From Bacteroidaceae bacterium (GTDB taxonomy: Bacteria; Bacteroidota; Bacteroidia; Bacteroidales; Bacteroidaceae), in the NCBI GenBank assembly GCA_017398805.1, contig JAFQEZ010000083.1, positions 1-51,253 of the forward strand: a stretch of DNA of 51,253 nucleotides. The letters are read 5' to 3'. Shown piece by piece: positions 17,255 through 26,037 of the stretch (within the stretch, counting starts at the first letter, position 1; each line of letters starts with the position of its first letter). The position numbers and the translations under genes were made by a program. A model generated the notes under the pieces. The model searched no databases and was not told the DNA's origin. It saw only the letters and a list, made by a program, of their open reading frames with translations.

Positions 17255-17920
17255 TTATTCCTTCATTTCATTATACAGTTCCAACGCTACAGCCGAATAG
17301 TTGAACTCGCGTGTTCCTCGAGGGAACTGCTTTACCTTCTGACGGTACTTTATCCTGACCTCGCTCAAATAGAAACCAGAATTATATAATGTTGCCCAAC
17401 AACGTAGTCTCTCCGCATCGCCCTTTATGCTCCAATTTGCGGTGCGCTGTCTGGCAACCTCGACAAAAACCGCAAGATACTTTATCTGCCACTCGACCGA
17501 CGAAAGCCTTTCGACACGTTCACTGCGTTTGTCAGCAGCACTCTTGGCCTTGTAAGAAAACATCTTGCCATACTTGCCCCGGAGAGTTTCACTCTTGGCA
17601 ATCTCACTCTCAAGACTCTCGGCAAAACTCGGTTTCATCTGAAAACAGCCTACGCTGTAATCACAACTTCTATCCTTGACATATTTCACCTGCAGCGCCT
17701 TGACCTCGAAAAAATCCCGGAACACATTGTATTGGCTCACCTCGGGAGCAACAATAGAGTATATAAGCAGGCGTTCCTCCTCAACGGCATCAGGGAAATA
17801 TTTCACGAACAGCCCACGATGATCCTCGTAGAAATCAGCCGCAGTTACCGCCTCGGCACCATAAGCCGAAACATAGCCATCGGGCACAAGCATCATCAAT
17901 GGAAGGAGATATGTTATCAT
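17255..17920 (-). CDS. Secreted lysozyme-like (SLT-type) protein
   Basis: 221 residues from ATG 17920. A TTG six codons further upstream would overlap the preceding gene; the ATG gives a better signal peptide (MITYLLPLMMLVP...SAYGA). The core resembles a lytic transglycosylase: a Glu in IVAPE near residue 60 as possible catalytic acid, DYSVGCFQMKP in place of the S-x-x-G-x-x-Q-M-x-P block, and ATLYNSGF in place of AAYNAG. Probably a periplasmic peptidoglycan-binding or -cleaving protein. It is the last gene of a tight operon with RluA and the GH110-like gene (7-nt gap). Divergent enough that activity is uncertain. Confidence 0.6.
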   Translation of the reverse strand: MITYLLPLMMLVPDGYVSAYGAEAVTAADFYEDHRGLFVKYFPDAVEEERLLIYSIVAPEVSQYNVFRDFFEVKALQVKYVKDRSCDYSVGCFQMKPSFAESLESEIAKSETLRGKYGKMFSYKAKSAADKRSERVERLSSVEWQIKYLAVFVEVARQRTANWSIKGDAERLRCWATLYNSGFYLSEVRIKYRQKVKQFPRGTREFNYSAVALELYNEMKE

Positions 17921-17927
17921 GGTATCA

Positions 17928-19559
17928 TCAATTGCCAAAAGGTGTTTTACTTACAATCTCAACAACCTCGCCACTGACAGGATGCTGGAATTTCAGTTCC
18001 GAAGCATGCAGCATCAGCCTTTCGCCCACAGTTCCGTAGAGTGCATCCCCTATTATGGGAGCATCGAGGCCACAAGGATGAGCCGCATGTACACGCAGCT
18101 GATGAGTGCGCCCGGTCAACGGTTCGAACTGAACAAGAGCAGTCCGTTTCCCTTCGTAATCAAGGATATCGATAATCTTGTAACGGGTAACAGCCTCTTT
18201 CCCTGTCTCATAATCGACACGCTGCAGCGGCCGGTTTTCATAGTCGGAAGAGAGCGGCAATTCCACCACTCCGCTGTTGCATGCAGGAACACCATCGAGC
18301 AATGCCATATACCGTTTGCCCACCTGACGCGATGCGAATTGCTGCTGCATAGCCTTATACACCTCAATGGATTTTGCCGCCACAAGGATTCCCGAAGTAG
18401 CCATATCAAGACGGTGAACCACAAAGAGTTCATTGGTTCCAAGATATTTCTCGCGCAGCCATTGCTGCACCGACATTCCGCCAACAATCCCGGGGACAGA
18501 GAGTACACCCGAGGGTTTGTCCACCACAACAAGATACTCATCTTCAAAAAGAACCGATAACGAAGTGATGTTGCCACCCTTTTCAAGCGTATTCTCCTCG
18601 ACATCGAGTCCTTGGAGCATATATGACAATATCGGTTCGCACTTGCTCTTGCATGAACCATAGAAACATCCGTTGCGGCGTATCTCATGCACAGGTGTCT
18701 CGCCCACCCAGAACTCTGCCATGGAAAGCGGTTTATAGCCTTGGAGATATGCATACTGCAACAACTTGGGTGCCGCACACTCGCCTGCACCTGCAGGCGG
18801 CAATGTTCCGCGTGACGAAGAGAATATATCAAGAAGAGTGCGTTCCTCGCCAATGGCATTCTTCATCCTGAACTGCATGAAAAGCCACTCCTGCAGGGCC
18901 GCCGAACGCTGCTTGCGTTCCTCTTTCAGGTTCTTCAGTTCCTCTTCGAGTGGAGCCTGTTCCTTAGCACTATCGGCTATACGCATTTTCCACGAAGCCG
19001 TCAGCCTTTTGAGTTCAGCCTTCTGGAACTGGCTTTCGCGGATAAGCGCTGCCTCTTCATCTGCTGTGAGGTTGCCTGCGGCACGGAGTGCATCACGTCT
19101 TTGCTTGCTTTTGCGCATGCTTTCACGCATGGCAGAAAGTTCCTGTTCCATAGCAATCTTCAACGCATCTGTTGAAGAACTATTGCAAACAGTTTCAAGT
19201 TCCCTAATTTTTGTATTAAGAGAGGAGATCTCACTCTCCTCACGTTTGAAATAGCCGTCAGGGGAAAGGAAATTGAACACAGGAGGCACAAAACCGTCTA
19301 TCATATTACGCCCGGCAAGAAGCCCCGAAAAAGCTGCAAGGAAACCGATTCCACCTTTTGCATCCTCGACAACGAGCACACCGAACATCTTGCCATTTGC
19401 GGCATCGGCTGCAGCAGCCTCATCGGCAAGCAGAAAGGCACGTAACTCATCGGCTGCAATAACGCATAACCGATGAGGTAAATAGTAGAATGGATTATTG
19501 AACCTCAACGGCGGTTCAATACCAGTGATATCTTGGCGGAATCTATGCAGTAATTGCAT
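17928..19559 (-). CDS. RluA-family RNA pseudouridine synthase with long N-terminal extension
   Basis: 543 residues from ATG 19559, which shares one base with the stop of the upstream gene (TGATG). The C-terminal third is the RluA catalytic domain: VVDKPSGVLSVPG, the catalytic Asp in VHRLDMATSGIL near residue 386, and GRTHQLRVHAAHP. The first 300 residues are extra: a domain of about 100 residues, a charged coiled coil (about 105-215), then a CxxxC-containing segment (GCFYGSCKSKC). Such long RluA proteins occur in Bacteroidetes; the RNA target is unknown. It isomerises uridine in rRNA or tRNA in the cytoplasm, an odd partner for the exported proteins in its operon. Confidence 0.9.
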   Translation of the reverse strand: MQLLHRFRQDITGIEPPLRFNNPFYYLPHRLCVIAADELRAFLLADEAAAADAANGKMFGVLVVEDAKGGIGFLAAFSGLLAGRNMIDGFVPPVFNFLSPDGYFKREESEISSLNTKIRELETVCNSSSTDALKIAMEQELSAMRESMRKSKQRRDALRAAGNLTADEEAALIRESQFQKAELKRLTASWKMRIADSAKEQAPLEEELKNLKEERKQRSAALQEWLFMQFRMKNAIGEERTLLDIFSSSRGTLPPAGAGECAAPKLLQYAYLQGYKPLSMAEFWVGETPVHEIRRNGCFYGSCKSKCEPILSYMLQGLDVEENTLEKGGNITSLSVLFEDEYLVVVDKPSGVLSVPGIVGGMSVQQWLREKYLGTNELFVVHRLDMATSGILVAAKSIEVYKAMQQQFASRQVGKRYMALLDGVPACNSGVVELPLSSDYENRPLQRVDYETGKEAVTRYKIIDILDYEGKRTALVQFEPLTGRTHQLRVHAAHPCGLDAPIIGDALYGTVGERLMLHASELKFQHPVSGEVVEIVSKTPFGN

Positions 19560-21430
19560 CAATGATTGTATTTGACATCATTCTCCGGGTCAAAGCCACC
19601 CTCGAAGTCATTATCCTTGATTTCCGCATTCTTCACGCGCTCGAACAGGAAGCGGTGCTTATTCCAGTGGAAAGGCTTATAGTCGTTGTTCTGAATCACC
19701 TTGTTTCCTTTGAACACCAGGCCATCGAGTGATTTTGCATATACGATTGGGGCATCGAATGTCTCGAATATGTTGCCTTCTATCACCACACCTTTACCTT
19801 TGCCGCCATGGAAATACTTCTGTTGCGATGCAAGGTCGGGAATCTCGGGATAGATAGATATGATTGCATTTGTAAACTGGAACATATTGGTAAGCGAGTT
19901 CACGAACCGGTTACCACGGATTACGACATTGCGGCACGCACCGGTCTCGTACCATCCGTTGCAGTCGCCACAGAGCAGGATTGCAGTACCCGATGTGTGG
20001 TCGAACAGGTTCCCCTCGACAACCACCTTCTGCGGAGTGCTGAAAAGTGCACCGCGTGCACGGTTGTTGCGCACAATATTACCCTTGAACGTTACGCCGG
20101 GAGTCCACTCAAGGTTCTCCACGCCATAGTTGCCGTTGGCGATATCGGATGGAACAGGTTTCTTGAAACGGATTATAAATTCCTTTGTTCCGTCGAGTCT
20201 GAAATTCCAGACAACTCTGTCACTCGACAGACAACCATCAACGACTTCTTTATTGTATGGCTTAATCTCTTCAATGACATTCTCGCCTGCAAGTTCCATA
20301 GTCGATGACTTCACGAACTGCACCTTGTCGTCATCATCACCCCAATAGAAACCGTATGACTGTCCGTGCATATAACGGCCAACGACAGTATAATCATCAA
20401 TACGCTCTACTATGCGCAGATATGTACCGTGAACATTGATGGCATCGTCCATCATGCCCTCGTAAAGGCCGCCTGTAGAGACAATCTTTCCCTTGCAGCC
20501 CGAGAAGTGAGTTGCATCGGCCTGTGTGGTGAAATAGCGTCCGCTACCTTCGCGGATTGCCACATTGAAGCCGCGGAGAGTGATATCCTCGCAAACCTGG
20601 GCAAGGAGTCCCATACCCTCGGCATAATGAACCGTTATATTTTCGAGCAAAGTATTTTCATTGCCATAGAGGAATATACCGGGAGTGGGACGCTGATATG
20701 AGCGCATTGCAATGACAGTACCGGGAAGCAAACGTGCATCCTTCCATGGAGCCTTTATCACGCGTGGAGAGAGTTCCTGTACATTGCTTGTGCCAAGACC
20801 AATGTCGCTTGTATTATAGACAACATGTTTGGTATCACCCTCGAAGGCGATGCCCCATGAAGGATGTATTTCCCAGTTCTCACCGTAAGCCACGAATTTA
20901 CCGTTTTTAATCCTGTAATTCACGTAAGGAGCAACCTCATACACAATCGTGCCATTCTCTGTATCATTTTCAAGCACCTTTACCTGAGTAATCTGCGGAA
21001 CACGGGTATCGATATTGAGGTTCTTTATTGCACAATCCTCGCAATCGATCATCACCACAGGCAACATGCGGCCATTCATATTGAACGTGGAGCCACCGCC
21101 GTCGAGAACAAAGTTTTCCATATCCTCAATGACAACAGCAACACTCTTGGGATTATCCTGGTCATGGTTGCTTATATACAGCTCACGTTGATGCCCGTTA
21201 TTATAGAAGAAATCATACTCACCCTTCTTGAAACGGAGTACGGCAGCCTTGCCGTCACGCTCTTGCTTTATTATCTGAATGGCTCTGGCAACAGCCTTTG
21301 TAACATCCTTGCCCGTGTTCGGAAGAATACCGAAATCAGCTGCACGGTACACCTTTCCGGCTGTTCCACACGATACCAGACCAAGCAGAAGCAATTGCAT
21401 CAATGCAAGTATAAAAAAACGATTTTTCAT
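19559..21430 (-). CDS. GH110-like alpha-1,3-galactosidase, beta-helix lipoprotein
   Basis: 623 residues from ATG 21430. The open frame runs 32 codons further up, but the signal peptide begins here and a promoter-like element (21453-21484) lies inside the extension. Lipobox LLGLVSC, then a right-handed parallel beta-helix with many G-N-x-F/V turns. YRAADFGILPNTGKDVTKAV and the DD motif GMMDDAINVHG (D328-D329) fit GH110 enzymes of Bacteroides, which remove alpha-1,3-galactose from blood group B or linear glycans by inversion. Substrate range is an inference. First gene of the operon with rluA and the lysozyme-like gene. Confidence 0.78.
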   Translation of the reverse strand: MKNRFFILALMQLLLLGLVSCGTAGKVYRAADFGILPNTGKDVTKAVARAIQIIKQERDGKAAVLRFKKGEYDFFYNNGHQRELYISNHDQDNPKSVAVVIEDMENFVLDGGGSTFNMNGRMLPVVMIDCEDCAIKNLNIDTRVPQITQVKVLENDTENGTIVYEVAPYVNYRIKNGKFVAYGENWEIHPSWGIAFEGDTKHVVYNTSDIGLGTSNVQELSPRVIKAPWKDARLLPGTVIAMRSYQRPTPGIFLYGNENTLLENITVHYAEGMGLLAQVCEDITLRGFNVAIREGSGRYFTTQADATHFSGCKGKIVSTGGLYEGMMDDAINVHGTYLRIVERIDDYTVVGRYMHGQSYGFYWGDDDDKVQFVKSSTMELAGENVIEEIKPYNKEVVDGCLSSDRVVWNFRLDGTKEFIIRFKKPVPSDIANGNYGVENLEWTPGVTFKGNIVRNNRARGALFSTPQKVVVEGNLFDHTSGTAILLCGDCNGWYETGACRNVVIRGNRFVNSLTNMFQFTNAIISIYPEIPDLASQQKYFHGGKGKGVVIEGNIFETFDAPIVYAKSLDGLVFKGNKVIQNNDYKPFHWNKHRFLFERVKNAEIKDNDFEGGFDPENDVKYNH

Positions 21431-21452
21431 AATTGTGTTCCAATTTATTTTA

Positions 21453-21484
21453 CGAAAATAATATCTTTCATTCAATTCAACAAG
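21453..21484 (-). promoter_or_regulatory. Likely promoter of the GH110-rluA-lysozyme operon
   Basis: Minus strand: CTTG at 21481-21484, 20-bp spacer, TATTTTCG at 21453-21460, 22 nt before ATG 21430. Near-consensus Bacteroidetes promoter. Confidence 0.5.
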
Positions 21485-21599
21485 GCGACACACCAGAGCT
21501 CTTTGCAAAAATCCAAATGCCTCCACCGCAAGCGATTATGAGGAGTAGAACAGATGGAGAAAGTAGCTCTCGCTTACTAGTAGTTTTCAGTTTTCGCCG

Positions 21600-23579
21600 T
21601 TATTCTGAGACAGGGCGGACGAAGTGCGTGCCGTTACGACTTTGCCGGTTCATACCACGATTACAACTTTGAAAATGCCCCTCATTGAAGTAAAAATAAT
21701 ATGCCATGTCGCTATGATTGTCGTCAGTCGTAGCACTCCATAAGCCGTCATGAGTAATTTCGCCATAAAATATTCTACCTGGAGCAGGAATAAAGATACT
21801 TTCGCCGTTTTTCTTGCTTATCACTTTGCAACCGTTTACTTCGTTTCTGGTTGTCCATTCCCATTCACAGTTATCTATGAGTTCCTCGAAGTCGGCCTTA
21901 GTTGGCATGCGCCAAGTGCCTCCCCACTTTACATGGGCAACATCATATTTTGTACCACTTATATTTATACCAATATCGATAATTTTTGATTCTTTTTTCG
22001 CCTCGGTCTCACCCCAAGCATAGTAATCGCCATAATCCTCGGGGGCGCTTGCGCCAACATTGCAGCTGGCCCATTTCAAGCCACTTGGCAAACCAAGATC
22101 AACCCATTCATGACTGTTTATTGTGCCGTGGGCTGGCATCTCTGCCGGAGGATGGGCAAGTAGAACTTCGGGGTCTTCTTCAATAGCTCTAACAGTGTCT
22201 TTAACATCTGTAAATTCTCTCTTTGAGGCACTACCGCTGCTGTTCATGGCAAACCATGTGCATGCTCCTGCAACAAGAAACAGAAGGAGTATTATCCATG
22301 GCATCCTGTTGCTTTTGTTACCACCCGCATTGTCATTGCCTTTAGCCCCTGTGGGCTGCGAACTTTGTTTCTGACGAGCGCTCACGGAATTGTCATTCTG
22401 ACGACCAGAGGGAGGAAGAATCTCTTTATTCGCGCGTTGAGGAGATTTCTCACGTTCGCTCGAAATGACAGTGTCGGCAACAAAAGTTTCTGCGGAGTCT
22501 TCAACTGAACTCCCTCCCCCTGCGGGTACTCCCTCTATGAACAGAGGGAGAGTTTCGGCACCTATATTTTCATTTTTTCCTTTGCCCTTGATGTTTTCAA
22601 CAGGACAACCTCCACTTTTCTCATTTGACTTCGTCGAACCTGCTTCCGCTCGCTGCAAAAACTCAAATGAATTTGATTTTTGCTCGATTACTCGCAGCTT
22701 TCTCATTTCTCCTTTCTCATTTTTGCTGTCAAACAGCAAAAGGAACTCTTCAATACTCTGCGGACGCATGCGTACTGCGGGCTGCATGGCAGACTCCACT
22801 GCTGCACGCACAGCAGGGGATACTCCCTCGGGCAGAGCCGGAAGGCCGTAGTTCATTACCTCGCTCGCCTTGGGAGGACGGGCACCGGCGAGCAGGCAAA
22901 AGAGTGTGGCACCAAGAGCATAGATGTCGGTTGCCGGGGTAAACTCTTTCAGTGCTCCTGCTTCGTACTGCTCAAGCGGGGCGTAGCCTTCGCTTATGCC
23001 CACCGTAGCACTGCTGGTTTGAGAACCGCCTTCATCGTAGTGTTTGGAGATGCCGAAGTCTATGAGTACCGCCTGACCTTTCTTGCCGAGCATTATGTTG
23101 GCCGGCTTTATGTCGAGGTGAAGGAGTTTGTTGGCATGAACTTCGGCAAGGGCATCGGCTACTTGGCGGATGTAACTGACGGCAGTTGCTTCGGGCATTA
23201 CGCCTTGCTCTTTAACCACTGCTGCAAGGCTCTTCCCTTCGAGATACTCCATTACGTAGTAGGCTGTGCCATTCTCTTCAAAGACATCGTGGATGCGTAT
23301 TATGTGAGAATTATCAAACGAGGCTATCATACGTGCCTCCTTCAGGAATTTCTGTTTGAAGCGGTCAACAAGCTCCCTGCTGCCGACTGACGGCACAGAA
23401 ACGCGTGAGGTACCGGTATCGCGGTTGCAGTGCTCTTTCATAAAGAACTCTTTAACTGCCACCTTGCGCCCGAGAGCTGTCTGCTCGGCAAGATAAGTTA
23501 TGCCGAAGCCACCCTGACCGAGTATATCCAATATGCGGTATTTTCCGCCTTGTAAATCAGTACCTTGTGTAAGTTGCAT
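21600..23579 (-). CDS. Hanks-type Ser/Thr kinase with TM and FISUMP domain (kinase 1)
   Basis: 659 residues. Kinase domain about 13-275: Gly loop GQGGFG (21-26), Lys43, HLD (154-156) in place of HRD, Asn161, DFG (174-176), and APLE in place of APE. All ATP/Mg ligands are kept, so activity is likely. Residues about 276-420 form a low-complexity linker partly encoded by interspersed repeats. One TM at about 427-444 puts residues 490-659 in the periplasm; this part is a FISUMP (Fibrobacter succinogenes major paralogous) domain starting HEWVDLGLPSGLKWASCNVGA. Layout parallels PASTA kinases but with a different sensor. The paralogous kinase 2 lies upstream, separated by a 407-bp repeat-rich gap. 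Confidence 0.9.
   Translation of the reverse strand: MQLTQGTDLQGGKYRILDILGQGGFGITYLAEQTALGRKVAVKEFFMKEHCNRDTGTSRVSVPSVGSRELVDRFKQKFLKEARMIASFDNSHIIRIHDVFEENGTAYYVMEYLEGKSLAAVVKEQGVMPEATAVSYIRQVADALAEVHANKLLHLDIKPANIMLGKKGQAVLIDFGISKHYDEGGSQTSSATVGISEGYAPLEQYEAGALKEFTPATDIYALGATLFCLLAGARPPKASEVMNYGLPALPEGVSPAVRAAVESAMQPAVRMRPQSIEEFLLLFDSKNEKGEMRKLRVIEQKSNSFEFLQRAEAGSTKSNEKSGGCPVENIKGKGKNENIGAETLPLFIEGVPAGGGSSVEDSAETFVADTVISSEREKSPQRANKEILPPSGRQNDNSVSARQKQSSQPTGAKGNDNAGGNKSNRMPWIILLLFLVAGACTWFAMNSSGSASKREFTDVKDTVRAIEEDPEVLLAHPPAEMPAHGTINSHEWVDLGLPSGLKWASCNVGASAPEDYGDYYAWGETEAKKESKIIDIGINISGTKYDVAHVKWGGTWRMPTKADFEELIDNCEWEWTTRNEVNGCKVISKKNGESIFIPAPGRIFYGEITHDGLWSATTDDNHSDMAYYFYFNEGHFQSCNRGMNRQSRNGTHFVRPVSE
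22391..22470. repeat. Palindromic repeat inside kinase 1 (family A)
   Basis: TGTCATTCTGA...GAATCTC / GAGATTTCTC...GAAATGACA, imperfect arms of about 30 bp around a 14-bp loop. Read in frame it gives linker residues about 370-396 (TVISSEREKS...NKEILPPSGRQNDNS). Nearby in the same linker, 22513-22552 holds another repeat-like stem (CTCCCTCT...AGAGGGAG). Confidence 0.75.
22637..22700 (-). repeat. CGAGC...CAAAT-ATTTG...CGAGCG repeat inside kinase 1
   Basis: On the minus strand: CTGCGAGTAATCGAGC, then CAAATTCATTTG, then GCAGCGAGCG. It has the same plan as the intergenic copy at 15846-15905. It encodes part of the linker (LRVIEQKSNSFEFLQRAEAG). A shorter half-copy occurs in kinase 2 at 24856-24895. 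Confidence 0.5.
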
Positions 23580-23986
23580 CGTGTTTTGTCAATAATTGTT
23601 TACACATGTTCAGTTTCACAAATTTAACGTATTCCTCATAATTTTACAAGTTCAATACATTTTTTTACCGTTTTTTTCCTACATAACAGTTCTGTAGGCA
23701 CGATTCAGGCTCAAAGCAAACTCCTTTCCTGTCACAGAGGCCTGTCATTCTGACGACTGAAAGGAGGAAGAATCTCTGTTTACGCGGAGTGAGATTTCTC
23801 ACTACCGTTATTCGCGTAACTCATCGAAAACCTCTTTTGATTTTTTCATTAAGGTATGGTCGAAATGAGAGTATCCGCAGAGTGACACTCCCCTCCGTCA
23901 CTGCGCGACACCTCCCCTCCAAAAGTGGAGGAGTTTTCTAAAGCAATGATCGTTTCGCTTTCAATTTTCCGTTTTCAGTTTTCGGT
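23580..23986. repeat. Repeat-filled gap between the two kinase genes
   Basis: No gene. It contains a family-A palindromic repeat at 23743-23869 (TGTCATTCTGA...GAATCTC, GAGATTTCTC, an extra stretch of about 50 bp, then CGAAATGAGA) and, at 23888-23935, a CTCCCCTCC...GGAGGAG element like the one in kinase 1. The kinase 1 promoter is at its left end. Confidence 0.65.
23619..23650 (-). promoter_or_regulatory. Likely promoter of kinase 1
   Basis: Minus strand: CTTG at 23647-23650, 20-bp spacer, TAAATTTG at 23619-23626, 40 nt before the ATG. Kinase 1 can therefore be transcribed separately from kinase 2. Confidence 0.5.
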
Positions 23987-25795
23987 TCACTTACATACGG
24001 GGCGCACACTGAAACCAAGGCTGAGGCCGTCGCATTGCCAACCCGAGCTACGGCGATCCTCATCGAAGAGAAGGTAGTACACAGCATCGTTAGGACTCTC
24101 CTCGACAGGCGTAGCACTCCAGTAGTTACCGTTCACCCCTGGGTCGCCGAACGACGTACCGTCGCGGTAAGCGGCGGCAGGAAGAAAGATACTGTTGCCA
24201 TTCATCTTGCTAATTACCTTGTAGCCATTTATTCCATTTTCTGTAGTCCATTCCCATCTACAGTTATTCTCATCAAGCAGTTCGTCAAAATCCCGCTTTG
24301 TCGGCAAATGCCAACCGCATTCCCGGGCTTCATTACTATTCAAATAGTAGCCAATACCACTTGGAGTACTTGCACCGGCATTACAGGTAGCCCATTTAGT
24401 ACCACTTGGTAAGCCTAAATCAACGTATTCGTAACTTGCCGTATCATATTCGATTTTATCTTCCTTGTTTACTACACCGGATACAAACCACGCATACACT
24501 CCTAAAACAAGCAACAGCAAGAGTATTATCCATAGGAATTTCCCAGACTTCATTTTTTGAGATTTCTCACTGCCGTTCGAAATGACATTGCCGGCGGAGC
24601 GTTCTTTCTCATTTCTCCTTTCTACTTTTTCCTTTCCGTCTTTGTCATTATGACGACCATCCGCGGAATTGTCATTCTGAGCGGAGCGAAGAATCTCGTT
24701 ATTCGCTGGTTGAGATTCTTCGCTTACGCTCAGAATGACAGCATCGGCGGAATCAGGAACCTCTACTACATCAATGGAGTGAAATTCGTCGGCAACAAGT
24801 TTTCCGTTTTCACCTTTCACATTTCCGTTCAGCTCAGTTTCGCCGTCACTTCCATCTTTGACTTCGTCCAAACTGTTTTCGCTCGCTTTGTGCGTGAATA
24901 AATTCTCACCCTCTCGCTTACCCACAGTTTTCATCTCTCCACTTTCCACTAACCGAACAAACTCTCCAATGCTTTGGGGACGCTTGTTCTTGTTCATCTG
25001 CATCGACGCTTCAACTGCATGACGTACAGTGGCTGATATTGCCGCCGGCAGGGGTTCGAGTTCCTCGCCACTTGAGCGCAATGAGGCATCGACCGGTGTT
25101 ATGCCTGTCAACAGTTTATAAAGCGTAGCACCAAGAGCATAGATATCTGTAGCAGGAGTAAAGCGCCCGACACTGCGGCTCATCTGTTCGGGAGGAGCAT
25201 AACCGGGAGTGCTGCCCATGAGTGTAGAGGTGTTTTCATTGGCAACCTCGTCGTACTGTTTGGAGACACCGAAGTCAATGAGCACCACCTTGCCGCTGTT
25301 GTCTATCATTATATTGTGCGGCTTCACATCAAGGTGAAGGCGGTTAAGAGAGTGGACATACTCAAGGGCATCAGCCGTCTGGCGTATATACCAGACAGCC
25401 TCATCTTCGGGGAGTGGACCGCAATCGGCTATCAGGCCGGCAAGCGAATTGCCTTCGACATAATCCATAACATAGTATGCAGTGCCGTTCTCTTCGAACT
25501 TGTCGGTAACGCGTACTATATTCGGATGATTCATGCGGTAGAGCGCTTGCGCCTCTTCGACGAATTTACGACGAACACGACCAACAAGTTCCACTTTGCT
25601 TTGTGTTGCAACGGTAACATGACCGCTCACACTGTCACGGTTGCAGAAATCCTTCATATAAAACTCTTTGATCGCGACATTGCAATCCATTTCAACGTTC
25701 AGAGCCTCATATGTGCAGCCGAAGCCACCGCTGCTTATGTATCGGATTATCCTGTATTTACCCCTGTTCAGCAGAGTACCTATCTGTAGATGCAT
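23987..25795 (-). CDS. Hanks-type Ser/Thr kinase with TM and FISUMP domain (kinase 2)
   Basis: 602 residues, paralogous to kinase 1 throughout. Kinase domain about 13-275: Gly loop SSGGFG (first Gly replaced by Ser), Lys43, HLD-V-K in place of HRD, DFG, and APPE. Linker about 276-420 with translated repeats (ILSVSEES, EILRSAQNDNS). One TM at about 422-441, then a periplasmic FISUMP domain (about 456-602) beginning YEYVDLGLPSGTKWATCNAGA. It lacks the YAWGETE insertion found in kinase 1, so the two sensors may recognise different things. Own promoter at 25818-25849; no phosphatase gene is adjacent. Confidence 0.9.
   Translation of the reverse strand: MHLQIGTLLNRGKYRIIRYISSGGFGCTYEALNVEMDCNVAIKEFYMKDFCNRDSVSGHVTVATQSKVELVGRVRRKFVEEAQALYRMNHPNIVRVTDKFEENGTAYYVMDYVEGNSLAGLIADCGPLPEDEAVWYIRQTADALEYVHSLNRLHLDVKPHNIMIDNSGKVVLIDFGVSKQYDEVANENTSTLMGSTPGYAPPEQMSRSVGRFTPATDIYALGATLYKLLTGITPVDASLRSSGEELEPLPAAISATVRHAVEASMQMNKNKRPQSIGEFVRLVESGEMKTVGKREGENLFTHKASENSLDEVKDGSDGETELNGNVKGENGKLVADEFHSIDVVEVPDSADAVILSVSEESQPANNEILRSAQNDNSADGRHNDKDGKEKVERRNEKERSAGNVISNGSEKSQKMKSGKFLWIILLLLLVLGVYAWFVSGVVNKEDKIEYDTASYEYVDLGLPSGTKWATCNAGASTPSGIGYYLNSNEARECGWHLPTKRDFDELLDENNCRWEWTTENGINGYKVISKMNGNSIFLPAAAYRDGTSFGDPGVNGNYWSATPVEESPNDAVYYLLFDEDRRSSGWQCDGLSLGFSVRPVCK
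24559..24587. repeat. Half copy of repeat family A inside kinase 2
   Basis: GAGATTTCTCAC...TCGAAATGACA, one arm only, in frame, encoding residues about 403-412 (VISNGSEKSQ) just before the TM segment. Confidence 0.6.
24670..24740. repeat. Palindromic repeat inside kinase 2 (family A, best copy)
   Basis: Arms 24670-24697 and 24712-24740 are nearly perfect inverted repeats (TGTCATTCTGAGCG...GAATCTC), loop of 14 bp. In frame it encodes AVILSVSEES...NNEILRSAQNDN, residues about 352-375. Position, orientation, frame and flanks (CGGAATTGTCATTCTGA) match the copy in kinase 1. Confidence 0.8.
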
Positions 25796-25817
25796 ACAAT
25801 GTTATCATTTTATATTG

Positions 25818-25849
25818 CGAAGATAACTCATTTGTTAAAGACTTGCAAA
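25818..25849 (-). promoter_or_regulatory. Promoter of kinase 2 (TTTG-N20-TATCTTCG)
   Basis: Minus strand: TTTG at 25846-25849, 20-bp spacer, TATCTTCG at 25818-25825, 23 nt before the ATG. Confidence 0.75.
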
Positions 25850-26029
25850 TACAGTTCGGTATTTCAGCAATAACACACTTCCAATACATTATCCGCAGCC
25901 GTCATCTGCCAAAATGCCACGTTACAGTACAATTTGTCAGCCATGAAACATTGGCATGGATTTTGCGATTTTATGGTTACAAGGCAGACTTTTTCCTGTT
26001 ATTATATAAATAAATCGCTTTTTTATAAT

Positions 26030-26037
26030 TACCTTTG
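26030..26037 (+). promoter_or_regulatory. -7 box of secA
   Basis: TACCTTTG, 83 nt before ATG 26120. It lies within the longer open frame that starts at 25934, supporting the later start. The -33 element is unclear. Confidence 0.5.

Noticed and set aside
18116-18859. 247-codon frame on the minus strand in another phase of the RluA gene
   Set aside because: Out of frame with the catalytic motifs of the pseudouridine synthase; no frameshift is needed to explain that gene.
22680-23390. 236-codon plus-strand frame opposite kinase 1
   Set aside because: Antisense of the kinase domain; mirrors its conserved codons.
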